Origin: Holothuria scabra
Lineage: Eukaryota; Echinodermata; Holothuroidea; Aspidochirotida; Holothuriidae
Length of the DNA: 64,000 bases
Assembly (NCBI GenBank): GCA_037179385.1
Contig: CM074185.1
Span: forward strand, 10,638,422-10,702,421
Direction of reading: 5' to 3'
Every line of letters begins with the position of its first letter. The stretch's first letter is position 1. Below the pieces are notes generated by a model that saw nothing but the letters and a program-made list of their open reading frames with translations, searched no databases and had not been told where the DNA came from. The position numbers and the translations under genes are program-made. This document shows positions 13,442-23,290 of this stretch, piece after piece.

Positions 13442-16400
13442 GCCAAAAGCTTAAACGTTCAATCGTTTTCTCTAAAACACCACACCAGATCAAAAGAAAA
13501 CTTTCTAACATCTATTATTAGAGAAGGCAAGTAAAACATTAAGGAGACATATCACAGTTATTTTGTATTTGTCCTCTTCTTTGAATAATTTTCAATCAGC
13601 TTAGCCTAGGATGCAATTGTGATGCAATTTGGGAATCTATAACTATTTTTTGAATAATTTCTACGTGCTTTTCATTTGACCATCTTTGACATTGTTTTTT
13701 TTTTTGTGTGACACAAAGGCTCACATTTTGAAAAACATTGAAACACAGAATGGTTATTTCCGACATTTGTGAGCGAAGGCCTTAAAATCACTCGAAAAGG
13801 ACTTCACGTTTTCACAAACGTGACACAGACACATTTTGAATTCCAGTGCTATGCAGATCACCCAAATTTCAGTCACCCTTACTTTCTGAAAATGTAGATT
13901 CTGGCTTTTGGGAAGTTTCAGTTTTTAACATATTTTGTGAGCAAAATATCGCATTTCAAAGAACTGTTTTGACTACTGGATCAGAAAGAAATCATAAAGT
14001 AAAGATCAAACTGTTTGCATATAATAAGATATAAAAGGGGGGCTTTATTTCTACGCGTTACTGTTTAAGACATTGATTCAATGTCAATAGGATTACAGTG
14101 GTTAACATGGTTTGCAAAAAAAGTCAAAGGCTTATACTTAAATATTTCTCGGAATAATTTTTGTTGGAGAGTCAGTTGGTGTAATTTGAAAATGTTTTAC
14201 TCTCCGAATTTATGTCAAAATGGGTTAAAAAGTGCTTAGTGGTAAGCTATGCATTGATAACTTATATCACTTACATCACTGTTGGAAAATTGAAAATTAG
14301 GAAGCTATACATATTTAAAACCGAGAGGGTGGGTTGGAACAAATGATGCAATCTTTTGGGAAACGAAGACAGATATCCAATTCTGGATCTGGGCAATTCT
14401 GGGAAATTTGGTGCTGCAATTTTGGTTCAAAAATGTCCCCATTTTCCAGCAATCACCCTTCTTTTTAGGTTAAGCTCAGAAACTAACATACTTTGTCGAG
14501 TAAGTCAAAATGAAATTTGAAAATTGCTTAGTTACTATTTCTTATTTCCTATCCAGCACGCTAAAATAGATTTATAAAATTAGAAAATGAAGCGGTGGAA
14601 AACACACAGTCGATTTTTTCACGTTTGCGATTTGTTTTTTTCCCTCCAATGATTGACGGGAAACCAGTCCTGATAAATGTTACGTAACTAGGATGTGTTT
14701 CTCATTACATGCAGTTCTCACTACCTTCTATAACATTAACCTACCAGGCAAATCCAGTGACTGAACCAGGCAACTTTGTTGACTTCTTTTCCTTTTTCTC
14801 TTTTTTTTGGGGGGTGGGATCCCTCAAACTGGACTGTAAAACTTTATTTAACTGACTAACTAACCCTCCTCACCACTGGTTGGTTTCCTTCTCAGGACAA
14901 TCGCGAACAAATATATAGCGTAGATGTGCTTCTCACGCGTATGCTAAGTTTTGAATTCCCACATTGAGCCATATCAAAAAATTACAAATGGAACCTACTA
15001 CATATTGGCGTAATACCATCTCAATGGAAAGAGAAAAACAATCCATTCCCCTACAACTGGAATAAGCGTAATGTTTGCTTCTATATTGGAACAGGCGTCC
15101 TTAAAAGGAAACGAAAAACCCCACATAACTAACTACAAAATGTAACTTAGGAGCATATATATATCAATCTGTAATTCGACCAATTGACACTTCGTTCTTA
15201 CTGATAGTAACTCAATGTCAAAATATAAAGTAAACTCTTCAATACTGCCACTTTTAGTGGCTAAAATTCTCATCAGTTTTAATATAACGCATACTTCAAA
15301 ATGGTCATTAATTGTTTTTTACTTTGCAGGCATATCCAAAGCACCATGTCGCAGCTGGATACCCTAGAAATCATATCTCCCCCAATGCCAAGGGGGCCTT
15401 CCCTTACACCCCTACCGGAGCACTCCTATAACTCCTTTACAACATTCCTTTAAGCGACTGCATTTTCAAGTGGTTACAGCATCAGTCTTGCAGCGGGAAG
15501 GTCGGGAGCTTTAGTCTTTTTACCCTAAGGTCGTACCGAAGACTTTGAAAATGGAACCTACTGTCAACGTGCTTGCTGCTCAGAAAAAACTCTGGAATAG
15601 GGAAAACAAACCAGTGAACTACAACTTGAAAAATGTCCCTGGCCGGCTAGAATTATCCAATTGGTTAAAAACTGAGCCATAAAAGCCAAACCTAAAGACC
15701 CATCTTACCCAAATCCTACAACTCATTAGAAGGCACAAGCCTGGCAACACGTTTGCATTAAGACAAGTAATGATTTATCACAGGTTCATGCAAGAATGAC
15801 TTCCAACAAAATAAGTTCCTAGGAGTCAAGGTAAGGTTAATACCTTCCCAGAAGTTAAACGTGATAGTTTGCCAAAACAATTTGTTGAGGTACTAGGCTC
15901 TTTTGTGGTCAATTGTATGTATGGTGTATTGATTATTGAATGAAATTTTGTAACACGACTAAGCAAGCCACAAATGGTCACGTGATGTGTCTTCGCAGGG
16001 AAGTGGAGCATTTTGGATCTTGTAACACAGTGGAACACATCAAATATCTCAAAAGTGTTGCAGCCAGGAATAACCATATGACTATTTGTTTTGTACTTAC
16101 ATTAAAGCCTGTGGTCCATTTAAAAATCCTCGAACATAAATTGTTATTCTTAAAACTTCTTGCAAGAAGTAAACTCACAAAAATCCTTGTTCCGTTCATG
16201 CAGTACTAGGAAGGGAATGTAAAGAATAAGACTTAGATTCGTTTCATTATCGGTGGTAGAGTCTTTTGATTACGTGGAAATGGTTTTTGCTGGGTCTAAT
16301 GGATAAGTGCACAGTGGATCAGTTGCATTTCTTCGCAGTATATATTCTGGAGGTTAATATGCATGTACGTTCTATATTTCATGATATAAGGTATTAGGTC

Positions 16401-16974
16401 GTATTACTACTGAAGAAGACCTATACAGACAGGTGTTATTAGACTTCTGTATTAGCAACATGCACCAGGCATTATTAATAAAAAATAATATGTGCAAACG
16501 TGTGTATGTGGGTATGTCTAAATCTACAAGCATGGCAAACTACTAAACGTGTATATCTTATTGAATAGGGAGATTATTTCTTGGACCCCTTTAAGGTCTT
16601 TCTAACAAAAGAATCTTTGTTTTGCACTTCGGCGTTTAGAAAATTGAAACAACAATCTGTGGCAAGACCTTTAAGGCATTTTCGTATGAAGTTTAAGCAC
16701 AATGCAGGATTCTCACTTTCTTTTAACGACTTAACCCCTTGATTTCCTGGTTTGTGCTAATAAAACATGGGATATAAACAATACGGTATTATGGGAGTCA
16801 GTTACTGTGTTTGTTACGAGTTAAACTGATACTCTGCTAAGTATAATTGTAAAAAATCAACTCGAGGCATCCTATGGAATCCTAGAGGTGGTTGGTGACC
16901 TACGACGTTTTCCTCTCCCTAACAGGTAACTACTTGAAGCAAATAGTATACGGTACACAAAGTTGGCAATTAGA

Positions 16975-16976
<2 letters not shown>
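13442..16976. other. Intergenic, no gene seen
   Basis: No supported gene. On the minus strand near 16,040-16,075 a few codons resemble the G-C-N-x-F segment of the B12-carrier exon 5. The flanking sequence does not match, so I treat it as chance. Confidence 0.45.

Positions 16977-17049
<73 letters not shown>
16977..17049. repeat. (TA)n microsatellite
   Basis: About 73 bp of nearly pure TA, bordering the left side of a minus-strand PLE 3' end fragment. Confidence 0.95.
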
Positions 17050-17410
17050 ATTAATTAAAAATGAAAGTTAAAACTAGAATTGCAACTGCACATACAATGA
17101 TAAAAAGACACCGTGATTCGAAAAGCTTTCGGCTATTTTATTCAGCCTTCCTCGGCTCGAATGAAGCGAAATAAAATGCGTTCAAATAAAATTACTAAAA
17201 GACAAGCAAAACGAACAAAGGATAAAAGCAACCAACACAAACTTAGCCCTGTTTAGAATAAAACTTAAAATCGCTGGAGGATAAACAACAACAAGTAAAA
17301 AAGAGAAAAAAATGATAAGAAGCTTAAAACCAGCTGTAAAATTGCTGCACAGGAGCAGTGAGAATCCTCTAGAAAGGTAAAAACTGATGGTAGATAAAAG
17401 GGGCCTCATT
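17050..17410 (-). mobile_element. Isolated Penelope-like 3' end / pseudo-LTR fragment (minus)
   Basis: A 360-bp non-coding block lying exactly between two (TA)n tracts. Read on the minus strand it has a pyrimidine-rich stretch (17,180-17,409), then a hammerhead-type fold (17,116-17,162), then a short tail into (TA)n. This is the order seen at the 3' end of PLE-2. I infer the 3' end or pseudo-LTR of a Penelope-like element whose coding part is missing. The identification rests on the fold and layout. Confidence 0.5.
17116..17162 (-). ncRNA. Hammerhead-type ribozyme, near-canonical core
   Basis: Minus-strand order, with plus coordinates: stem I 5' arm ATTCGAG (17,162-17,156), box CCGAGGA (17,155-17,149), an extra A, stem II GGCT with loop GAATAAAAT and AGCC, GAA, then AGCU (17,127-17,124), U at 17,123 as the nucleotide before the cleavage point, and stem I 3' arm TTCGAAT (17,122-17,116). 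Stem I pairs over six Watson-Crick pairs plus one G-U. The only departure from CUGANGA is U-to-C at the second position, which would probably weaken activity. Hammerheads are known in Penelope-like elements. Confidence 0.55.
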
Positions 17411-17411
17411 C

Positions 17412-17477
<66 letters not shown>
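17411..17477. repeat. (TA)n microsatellite at the 5' end of PLE-1
   Basis: About 67 bp of TA with one interruption, running directly into PLE-1 coding sequence. It marks where PLE-1 is 5'-truncated. Confidence 0.95.
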
Positions 17478-17480
<3 letters not shown>

Positions 17481-19079
17481 CGTTTCTATTTTCTGCCCAA
17501 AATTTACAAAACGGGTAGTCCGGGCAGACCCATTATTTCCGGCAACGGGACTGCCACGGAAAAAATTTAAAAATTTGTTGACCTGCTTATCCAACCCCTG
17601 GTTCCAACCCTTCCCTCCTACGTTCAGGACACTACGGACTTCATTCGCAAAATTGGGAAGATCAAAAATCTCCCGTCGGACACAATTCTGGCCACTCTTG
17701 ACGTGTCCTTGTTGTACACAAACATACCAAATGAGGAAGGCATCTCCGCTTGCACCAACGCCTTCAATCCGATTCGGGGCAAAACTCCCACCAAGAAAGA
17801 CTTAGGCGAACTCATGCATCTGATTTTGACCAACAACAATCTCATTTTTGGTGACCACCACTACCTCCAAATTCATGGTACAGCCATGGGAACCAAAATG
17901 CCTCCCTCATTTGCTAACTTGTTTATGGGCAACTTCGAGCAAAAATTTCTGTCTCGACAAAATTTGAAACCACAAATCTGGTTACGCTTTATAGACGACA
18001 TCTTCATGGTCTGGCCCCACGGTGAAGACTGTCTAAAAAATTTTATTGAAAACATCAATTCGTTCCACCCCACCATCAAATTTACGGCCGACCTTTCCAG
18101 GTCCAGTGTCCACTTCCTGGACACCACTGTAACCATAGAAAATGGTTCATTCAAAACAGACTTGTTCAACAAACCAACGGACAAGCACAACTACCTTCTA
18201 CCCAGCAGTTGCCATCCTCCTCACTGCACCAAAAACATCCCGTACAGTCAAGCACTCCGCATAAAACGCATCTGTTCCTCTGAAACAGATTTTGACACTC
18301 GGGCAGAGGAACTATCTGGTTACCTCCGTAACCGGAAGTATTTTCGGGGTTCAATTGAAAATGCCATCAAAAAGGCAAAAGAAACCCCCCGCTCGCAAAC
18401 TCTGACGTACAAAACTCGTCAGCGCAATTCCGACAGAGTGCCGTTGGTAACTGAGTACCACCCCGGTCTACCACCACTAGCCAAATTCATCAAAAAGCAT
18501 ATGACCACACTTCAGACCACCTATCGCCTAAGGTCTATCTTTCCCCATCCGCCCGTTGTTGCCTTCAAGCGGCCCTCAAATTTAGGGGACATTTTGGTTC
18601 GGGCAAAATTCCAGGAAAAAGCCTCAGTGGAGGAAAACAACGAAAATTTTGGTTGTTCACCTCGCCCTTCCAACTGCAAGACGTGCGCCCTGGTTGATTC
18701 CACAAAAGGCTTCCAGAGCAATCAAAATGCACGCACCTTCCAAATTAGACAAGAAATAAATTGTCTTTCCAAAAATGTCATTTATCTCATATACTGCAAT
18801 TTATGTGGTGTGCAGTATGTCGGAGAATCTAAAAATACTCTTCGAATGAGAATGACACAGCACAGGTCAGCAATTAAAACCAAAAAGGTTGAACAACCTG
18901 TTGCAAACCATTTCAATTTGCCTCATCATTCTGTCAAAAACTTACGGGTCATTGCTATCAACCAAAACGATACATGGACCGACAAAGCTAGAAAAGCTAA
19001 AGAAAATTTCTGGGAACTCAATCTCAAAACCACATCGCCTTTCGGCTTGAACATCAGAAGCGATTTACCACCTTACTGA
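17481..19079 (+). pseudogene. PLE-1 reverse transcriptase-GIY-YIG endonuclease
   Basis: One frame runs from 17,481 to the TGA at 19,077 and is broken only by a TAA at 17,568-17,570. In order it shows [19 protein letters not shown] motif A, LDVSLLYTNIPNEEG; motif B, GTAMGTKMPPSFANLFMG (near 17,877); the catalytic FIDDIF motif C (near 17,990); VHFLDTTV; and the PLE block with KPTDKHNYL. A Cys-rich linker (NCKTC) follows, then the GIY-YIG nuclease with IYLIYC-NLCGVQYVGES (near 18,780-18,830). The uninterrupted part from 17,703 is 458 codons. RT would copy element RNA and the nuclease would nick the target. With one nonsense codon and an otherwise open frame the copy looks young, but the missing N terminus means it is not autonomous as it stands. 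Confidence 0.85.
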
Positions 19080-19326
19080 TCATACTAACCAAAATAATCC
19101 GATCAGGCCATTCCGGCCAAACAATTTCTCTAATTACTTTGAAGAGGATTTTCCTAGTGTTGATGGGTTACACCCGAGTAATCCGATCAGACCCTCCCGG
19201 TCAATCAACCTGCTCAATTGCCTTAAGAAGGATTATCCTGTCACAATAGAGGTGAGACCATTGTCAACACGTTTAAAAGCTTCCAAAATTTCTCACTCCT
19301 TGTCATTCCTTGACAAGTATTGGACC

Positions 19327-19367
19327 AAGTATTGATAAAGAGGTAGTATTCCTCGAAAGCTCTACTT
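19327..19367 (+). ncRNA. Degenerate hammerhead ribozyme in PLE-1 3' region
   Basis: Stem I AAGTA/TACTT pairs perfectly (19,327-19,331 with 19,363-19,367). The box is TTGATAA (CUGAUGA with two changes), then an extra A, stem II GAGG/CCTC with a 7-nt loop, GAA, AGCT, and C at 19,362 before the expected cleavage point. The C-to-U and G-to-A changes in the box should abolish or strongly reduce cleavage. It matches the layout of the folds at 20,022 and 17,116. Confidence 0.5.
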
Positions 19368-19480
19368 CAAACCTTTTGGCTGTTTAATTTATCTGAATTC
19401 TAGCCTTCCGCTATTTGTATCTCCTCGAAGATCCAGCCTTTCAATTCTGTAGCACCGTTGTTTTACAGTTTCTCCGTCAT

Positions 19481-19482
<2 letters not shown>

Positions 19483-19551
<69 letters not shown>

Positions 19552-19591
19552 ATATATATATATAAATATATATATATATATTTATATATAT
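19483..19591. repeat. (TA)n microsatellite, 3' of PLE-1
   Basis: About 109 bp of TA with short interruptions between the PLE-1 3' region and SINE-A1. Confidence 0.95.
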
Positions 19592-19715
19592 AAATCAAAT
19601 TGGTAAAGCTGGAAAATCTGGCTGAGGTGAAAAAACGATGTTGACTCCGCCGGGATTCGAACTCGGGACCTCCCGCTTTCTAGTGCGGACGCTCTAACCA
19701 CTGAGCCATGAAGCC
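19592..19715 (-). mobile_element. tRNA-derived SINE-A, copy 1
   Basis: On the minus strand a tRNA-like head starts GGCTTCATGGCTCAGTGG. It has an A box (TGGCTCAGTGG, 19,698-19,708) and a B box (GAGTTCGAATCCC, 19,652-19,664). A 50-nt body and a (TA)n tail follow. The anticodon stem-loop is imperfect, so it is not a working tRNA. A second copy is at 23,168-23,290. Confidence 0.75.
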
Positions 19716-19906
19716 AAGTTGGTTTGGCCTTTGTTCAAATAACAGATGAAGCAACTCGCAATTCACCTCCTGAGCAGGCGCCTAATTTTTCGGAACAGCA
19801 CTAGTTCTCGTTTGACGCAAGCCCAACCAGAGATCAAAGTTGATGCTATCCAGCTGAACACAATTGTTTATTCGCCAGCGGATCTCCGAAGAGATACCGA
19901 AACCTG

Positions 19907-19910
<4 letters not shown>
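19716..19910. other. Short unique stretch between repeats
   Basis: Nothing recognisable; it ends at the (TA)n next to PLE-2. Confidence 0.4.

Positions 19911-19940
<30 letters not shown>
19911..19940. repeat. (TA)n microsatellite at PLE-2 3' end
   Basis: About 30 bp of TA directly abutting the 3' terminus of PLE-2 on the minus strand. Confidence 0.95.
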
Positions 19941-19944
<4 letters not shown>

Positions 19945-20021
19945 CGAAATGCTGCGGAGCACTGTGGAATGTGTAGGTCGAAAAGAGGTAGTAAAAAGTG
20001 CTTAAAAGTTTGCGGAAAACT

Positions 20022-20057
20022 CCACGACGTTTCGGGTATAAACCCTTCATCAGGTGG
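20022..20057 (-). ncRNA. Hammerhead ribozyme with intact core, PLE-2 3' end
   Basis: Minus strand: stem I CCAC (20,057-20,054) pairs with GUGG (20,025-20,022). The core is CUGAUGA (20,053-20,047), an extra A, stem II GGG-UUUAUA-CCC, GAAA, then CGU and the cleavage-site C (20,026), giving the GUC triplet. All core positions I can check are canonical except the extra A before stem II. ACGU forms a palindromic stem III with no loop, which as in other short-stem-III hammerheads would favour a dimer. In PLEs such ribozymes lie in the pseudo-LTR and are thought to process the transcript. Confidence 0.75.
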
Positions 20058-20781
20058 CCAAAAACCAAACTGAACAACTAACAGTAACAATTGGACACGA
20101 CAAACATCAAATCCGAAGCGGTCGCTGTAAAAGCAGAACCGGACGAAAGTGATAGTCAGGAAACATGAGTGCGAAGGATAAAACACAAAACAAAAAAAGG
20201 AAAAGAGCGTCCTGGAGGAAAAAGTGCACGTAAAAATCGAACATGGTCGGAAAAAAGGGGAAAAAAGTAGACAAAAACTAGGATCGGCAAAAAAATAAGA
20301 TTTGAATGATGAAAAGATATTCAAAACAAACAACAAACGCGTGCCGATACAACTCAATCGGGGCGCGTACAAAGGCCAAGCACCTACGTCAACGCGTTGT
20401 GTGTCTTGCTATGTCCCCATCAATACCGTGCAATCGTTTCTTAGTGTTGTGCGGACGCACTGGTAACACGCGCACTACCCATGACAACATCCATCCAGCA
20501 AGCCAAACCGAAACGTGCTGACGCCATGCGTACATCCTCTTTACAAAGGAAATGCCAGTAATGAAATGTTTGCCTACTTCGCGACGCAATTTTAAACACA
20601 GCTAAACGACGCAACCGTGCAAAATAAGTTAATAGTGATGACGCGATAAAAATTAAAAATGATTATAAATACACGCAGGCGATTATGATGTCATTATGAA
20701 CGGACTTTGCAAGGAAAACTGAACACGATCAATTTTAGTTCAAGTTCGGCAAACAGTCGGTTGTGAAAAAATAAACACAAT

Positions 20782-22200
20782 CTAAAACAGTTCGAGTTTG
20801 ACATTCAGCCCGTAAGAAGCTAGAGTTCCTAGCCTTACTATCAGTCGATTTTCGGCAGTAAGACGATCACGATCGGAACCTCTGCATGAGATGGCCGCCG
20901 TGACCATCAGATCCTGTATAGAACAGGCCGACGGGGGACTAAAATGTTTGGCAACCGGGTAACCTGGAAGGTTTTGCCTAATGGACCTCAAGTGTTCAGT
21001 AACCCAATCAGCTAGGCGACGTTTAGTTTCACCCACATACATCATGGCACAGCGCTTCAAGCTATTATATACACTATATTAGTAGACGTACATGTAAAAT
21101 GATGTTTGACGTCGAAGGAATTGTTGTTGGGACCTACAACAGACAGAAGCCTGTCTTTGCTAACAAGTTTACAAGTATTACATTTACTACGGTTACAAGG
21201 AAACGTCCCTGTCGGACGTATCATAAAGGGTTGGTGATGTGAGACCCGAACCAAGTGACTTGAGATGTTTGTCTCACTTCTAAAGGCCGTAATTGGCGGT
21301 TCAGGAAAATACTCACGGGTAGAGGGATCTCTCCCTAGAAGTTTAGCGTTCTGTGAATGGACTCAACAATGGGGCGAACTGATGGTAAGACACCACGAAG
21401 GGTATTCTGGAAGTAGATTTGACGATATTAGTCTTGGGGGCCATGATGGTAGCTCTGTCCATCCCTTGAACCCTCCCTAGTGCCTTCATGAGTACCTTAC
21501 GTGGGTACTGACGTTTCTCGAAAAGGACATCATCTCTTGAGAGACCTGTTTAAAATCCCTTTTATCCGAACAAATGCGTCTAGCTATCAAGAGTTACCAG
21601 TACGGGATAGAGTTGGTACATGACCTAGGGTGGTTGGATTGATAAAGCAAGTAGCTGTGGGAGTCTGTGGGCTTAAAATGGATATTAGTTTTTAGTTTTC
21701 TATCATAAATAGATAGCTCCATATCTAAAAGGACCACTGAGGTGTCAGAAATACAGCTGGTGAACTTTAAAAAGAGGCGAAACGTTTCAACAAAATGTAT
21801 AAAGTCTTCTAAATCACGACGAGAACCCGACGCTACCCCAACAATGTCGTCGATGTACCTTTTATAGAGAGTGGGTGCACGACCACTAAAGCTTGAAAAC
21901 AATTGCTCCTCAGTGTCCCATAGTGAGGCAGGCTATGGATGGTCCCATCCTAGTTTCCATGGCTACTCCCTTCACCTGGCGGAAAAAGCGAGTCAACACT
22001 AGTTCGGCCAAACGAAGGAAGGCAGTAGTAGGAATTGTAGGATCTTGACGTTGATCCAGGAAATGTCGCATGGCTATTTGAGCAGCGTGGTGGGGAATTG
22101 ACGTAAAAGGCTAGATTCATCCATAGTAAATACCAATCGTACTTCGGGGCCATCAGGAAATTCAAAATCTTGTGTTAATCTAAGAAAACGAGGCAGGTAT
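20782..22200 (-). pseudogene. PLE-2 RT (C-terminal half) and GIY-YIG endonuclease, frameshifted
   Basis: Pieces in minus-strand order: QDFEFPDGPEVRLVFTMDES (RT motif A neighbourhood, near 22,120-22,180); GVAMETRMGPS (motif B, near 21,945-21,980, frame broken); LYKRYIDDIVG (motif C, about 21,835-21,865); LLDMELSIYDRKLKTNIHF with KPTDSHSYL; VRPIVESIH; CNRSKCNTC linker (near 21,180); TNIVYIIA and MMYVGETKRRLADWVTEHL (GIY-YIG, about 20,990-21,070); and a terminal GLNVKLELF. Several frameshifts and stops separate them. Its family differs from PLE-1 and matches PLE-3. Confidence 0.8.
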
Positions 22201-22550
22201 TTGTACACAGCTGAGGCGGACAAACAACTTTCAGACGAAACCGCCTATGTTGAATTGCCAGGGGATCCCACAAATGAAATACAAAACTTGGTAAAACAAA
22301 CCGTAACCTCCCTTATAAATCAAGGACACCTTCCTTCTTCGGCCAAAACACTTATCCACCCTTGCCCTCAGATTTCTTATTTTTACCTTCTGACAAAAAC
22401 TCACAAAATTGGAAACCCCGGTCGACCAATCGTTTCCTCACATAGCTGTCCCACTGCTATTATTTCAGCATACATTGATTCCGTTCTCTCTCCATTAGTA
22501 TCCAAATAACCATCGTTTGTACAGGATACACCTCATTTTCCTAGATTAAT
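22201..22550 (+). pseudogene. PLE-2 N-terminal RT segment, inverted
   Basis: Plus-strand frame with ADKQLSDETAYVELPGDP, then ISYFYLLTKTHKIGNPGRP and LSPLVSK. After a TAA (22,507) the homology continues as PSFVQDTPHFLRL to about 22,548. This is the RT N-terminal block found in Penelope-like elements, directly upstream in protein order of what the minus-strand half encodes. Its 5'-most codons touch the junction at about 22,200, and its 3'-most codons face the (TA)n at 22,591. Confidence 0.75.
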
Positions 22551-22590
22551 AATATATTTGTAATATATTTCGCCGAAATCCCAGTTTATG

Positions 22591-22591
22591 G

Positions 22592-22630
<39 letters not shown>

Positions 22631-22665
22631 CATATACCTATAAATATATATACATATACCTATAA

Positions 22666-22697
<32 letters not shown>

Positions 22698-22720
22698 ATT
22701 TATATATATATATATATATA
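22591..22720. repeat. (TA)n compound microsatellite
   Basis: 130 bp of TA with ACATATACCTATAAATA-type interruptions. Confidence 0.95.
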
Positions 22721-22774
22721 AAACGCTAATTCCCGCCTTAGGGGGAAATTGTTATATCTGCCCGTACGAAAAAG

Positions 22775-22985
22775 TATTCGCCCTAACGTCTACAAATATA
22801 AACAACGTTATTTCAATGGCAAGCCATCCGTTCCTGTTAACAGCTAGGCGTCGGTAAATTTGACAACTTTGAAGTAATTGTATCTACTTTGAAAATGTAG
22901 GAGGGCGCTCTTGTCCGTTTACGTATTCCTATAGAAAAAGTGTGTAGAAACGTAACAGCGAAATTTTTATTTCGCCCCAAAAAAT
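22775..22985 (+). repeat. Dispersed repeat, inverted relative at 45.90-46.07 kb
   Basis: Shared words in inverted order at 45,900-46,070 include caacgttatttcaa, gttaacagctag, ttgtccgtttacgtatt and ctatagaaaaagtgtgt. It is non-coding, and both copies lie close to PLEs of the same family. Confidence 0.65.
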
Positions 22986-23045
22986 TTTTCCCCTTAAGGT
23001 CGACTTTTCAACAACAACTTTCCCCCTAAGTGCCGAATTAGTGAA

Positions 23046-23100
<55 letters not shown>

Positions 23101-23168
23101 ACCAGTGCGATATTGAATTGTCGCATGAACACCTTAGGCCATATATATATATATATATAAATATATAA
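23046..23168. repeat. Two (TA)n tracts around a 43-bp spacer
   Basis: TA tracts at 23,046-23,096 and 23,140-23,168 flank a short spacer and lead into SINE-A2. Confidence 0.9.
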
Positions 23169-23290
23169 TTCAAATTGGTAAAGCTGGAAAATCAGGCTGA
23201 GGTGAAAAAACGATGTTGACTCCACCGGGATTGGAACTGGGGACCTCCCGCTTTCTAGTGCGGACGCTCTAACCACTGAGCCATGAAGCA
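23168..23290 (-). mobile_element. tRNA-derived SINE-A, copy 2
   Basis: Nearly identical to the copy at 19,592-19,715 over head and body. Its B box is damaged (GTTCCAATCC in place of GTTCGAATCC). It lies exactly between two (TA)n tracts. Confidence 0.75.

Larger units (their letters stand above)
17478..19482 (+). mobile_element. PLE-1: Penelope-like retroelement, 5'-truncated
   Basis: A reverse transcriptase plus C-terminal GIY-YIG endonuclease reading frame (17,481-19,079), followed by about 400 bp of 3' non-coding sequence that ends at a long (TA)n tract. The 3' part holds two direct units of about 84 bp, starting near 19,095 and 19,179 (taatccgatcag), and a degenerate hammerhead fold at 19,327-19,367. 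The N-terminal region upstream of the [11 protein letters not shown] block is absent, cut off by (TA)n. Confidence 0.85.
19941..22550 (-). mobile_element. PLE-2: Penelope-like element with 5' inversion and hammerhead
   Basis: Read on the minus strand, 22,200 down to 19,941 carries the second half of the RT, the linker, the GIY-YIG nuclease, a long pyrimidine-rich 3' region, a hammerhead ribozyme and a terminus TTTCGACC against (TA)n. The 22,201-22,550 part is coding for the N-terminal RT but on the plus strand. The two halves meet at the same point of the protein (FLRL), as in a twin-priming 5' inversion. Several frameshifts make it inactive. Its 3' region from 19,970 to about 20,290 is closely similar to that of PLE-3. 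Confidence 0.8.

Noticed and set aside
15826..16077. Relic of a B12-carrier exon 5 (short GCNTF-like match)
   Set aside because: Only a handful of residues match and neither the upstream helix nor the downstream cysteine is found.
19389..19606. Open frames rich in Tyr-Ile repeats on both strands
   Set aside because: Simple translation of (TA)n microsatellites; the same holds for frames at 17,406, 22,929 and 44,327.
19640..19715. Functional tRNA gene on the minus strand
   Set aside because: A and B boxes are present, but the anticodon arm does not pair properly and an almost identical copy with a damaged B box lies at 23.2 kb; a SINE head fits better.
19782..20372. 196-codon minus-strand frame rich in Phe/Ser/Leu
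   Set aside because: It is the pyrimidine-rich 3' untranslated region of PLE-2, including the ribozyme; homologous non-coding sequence is in PLE-3.
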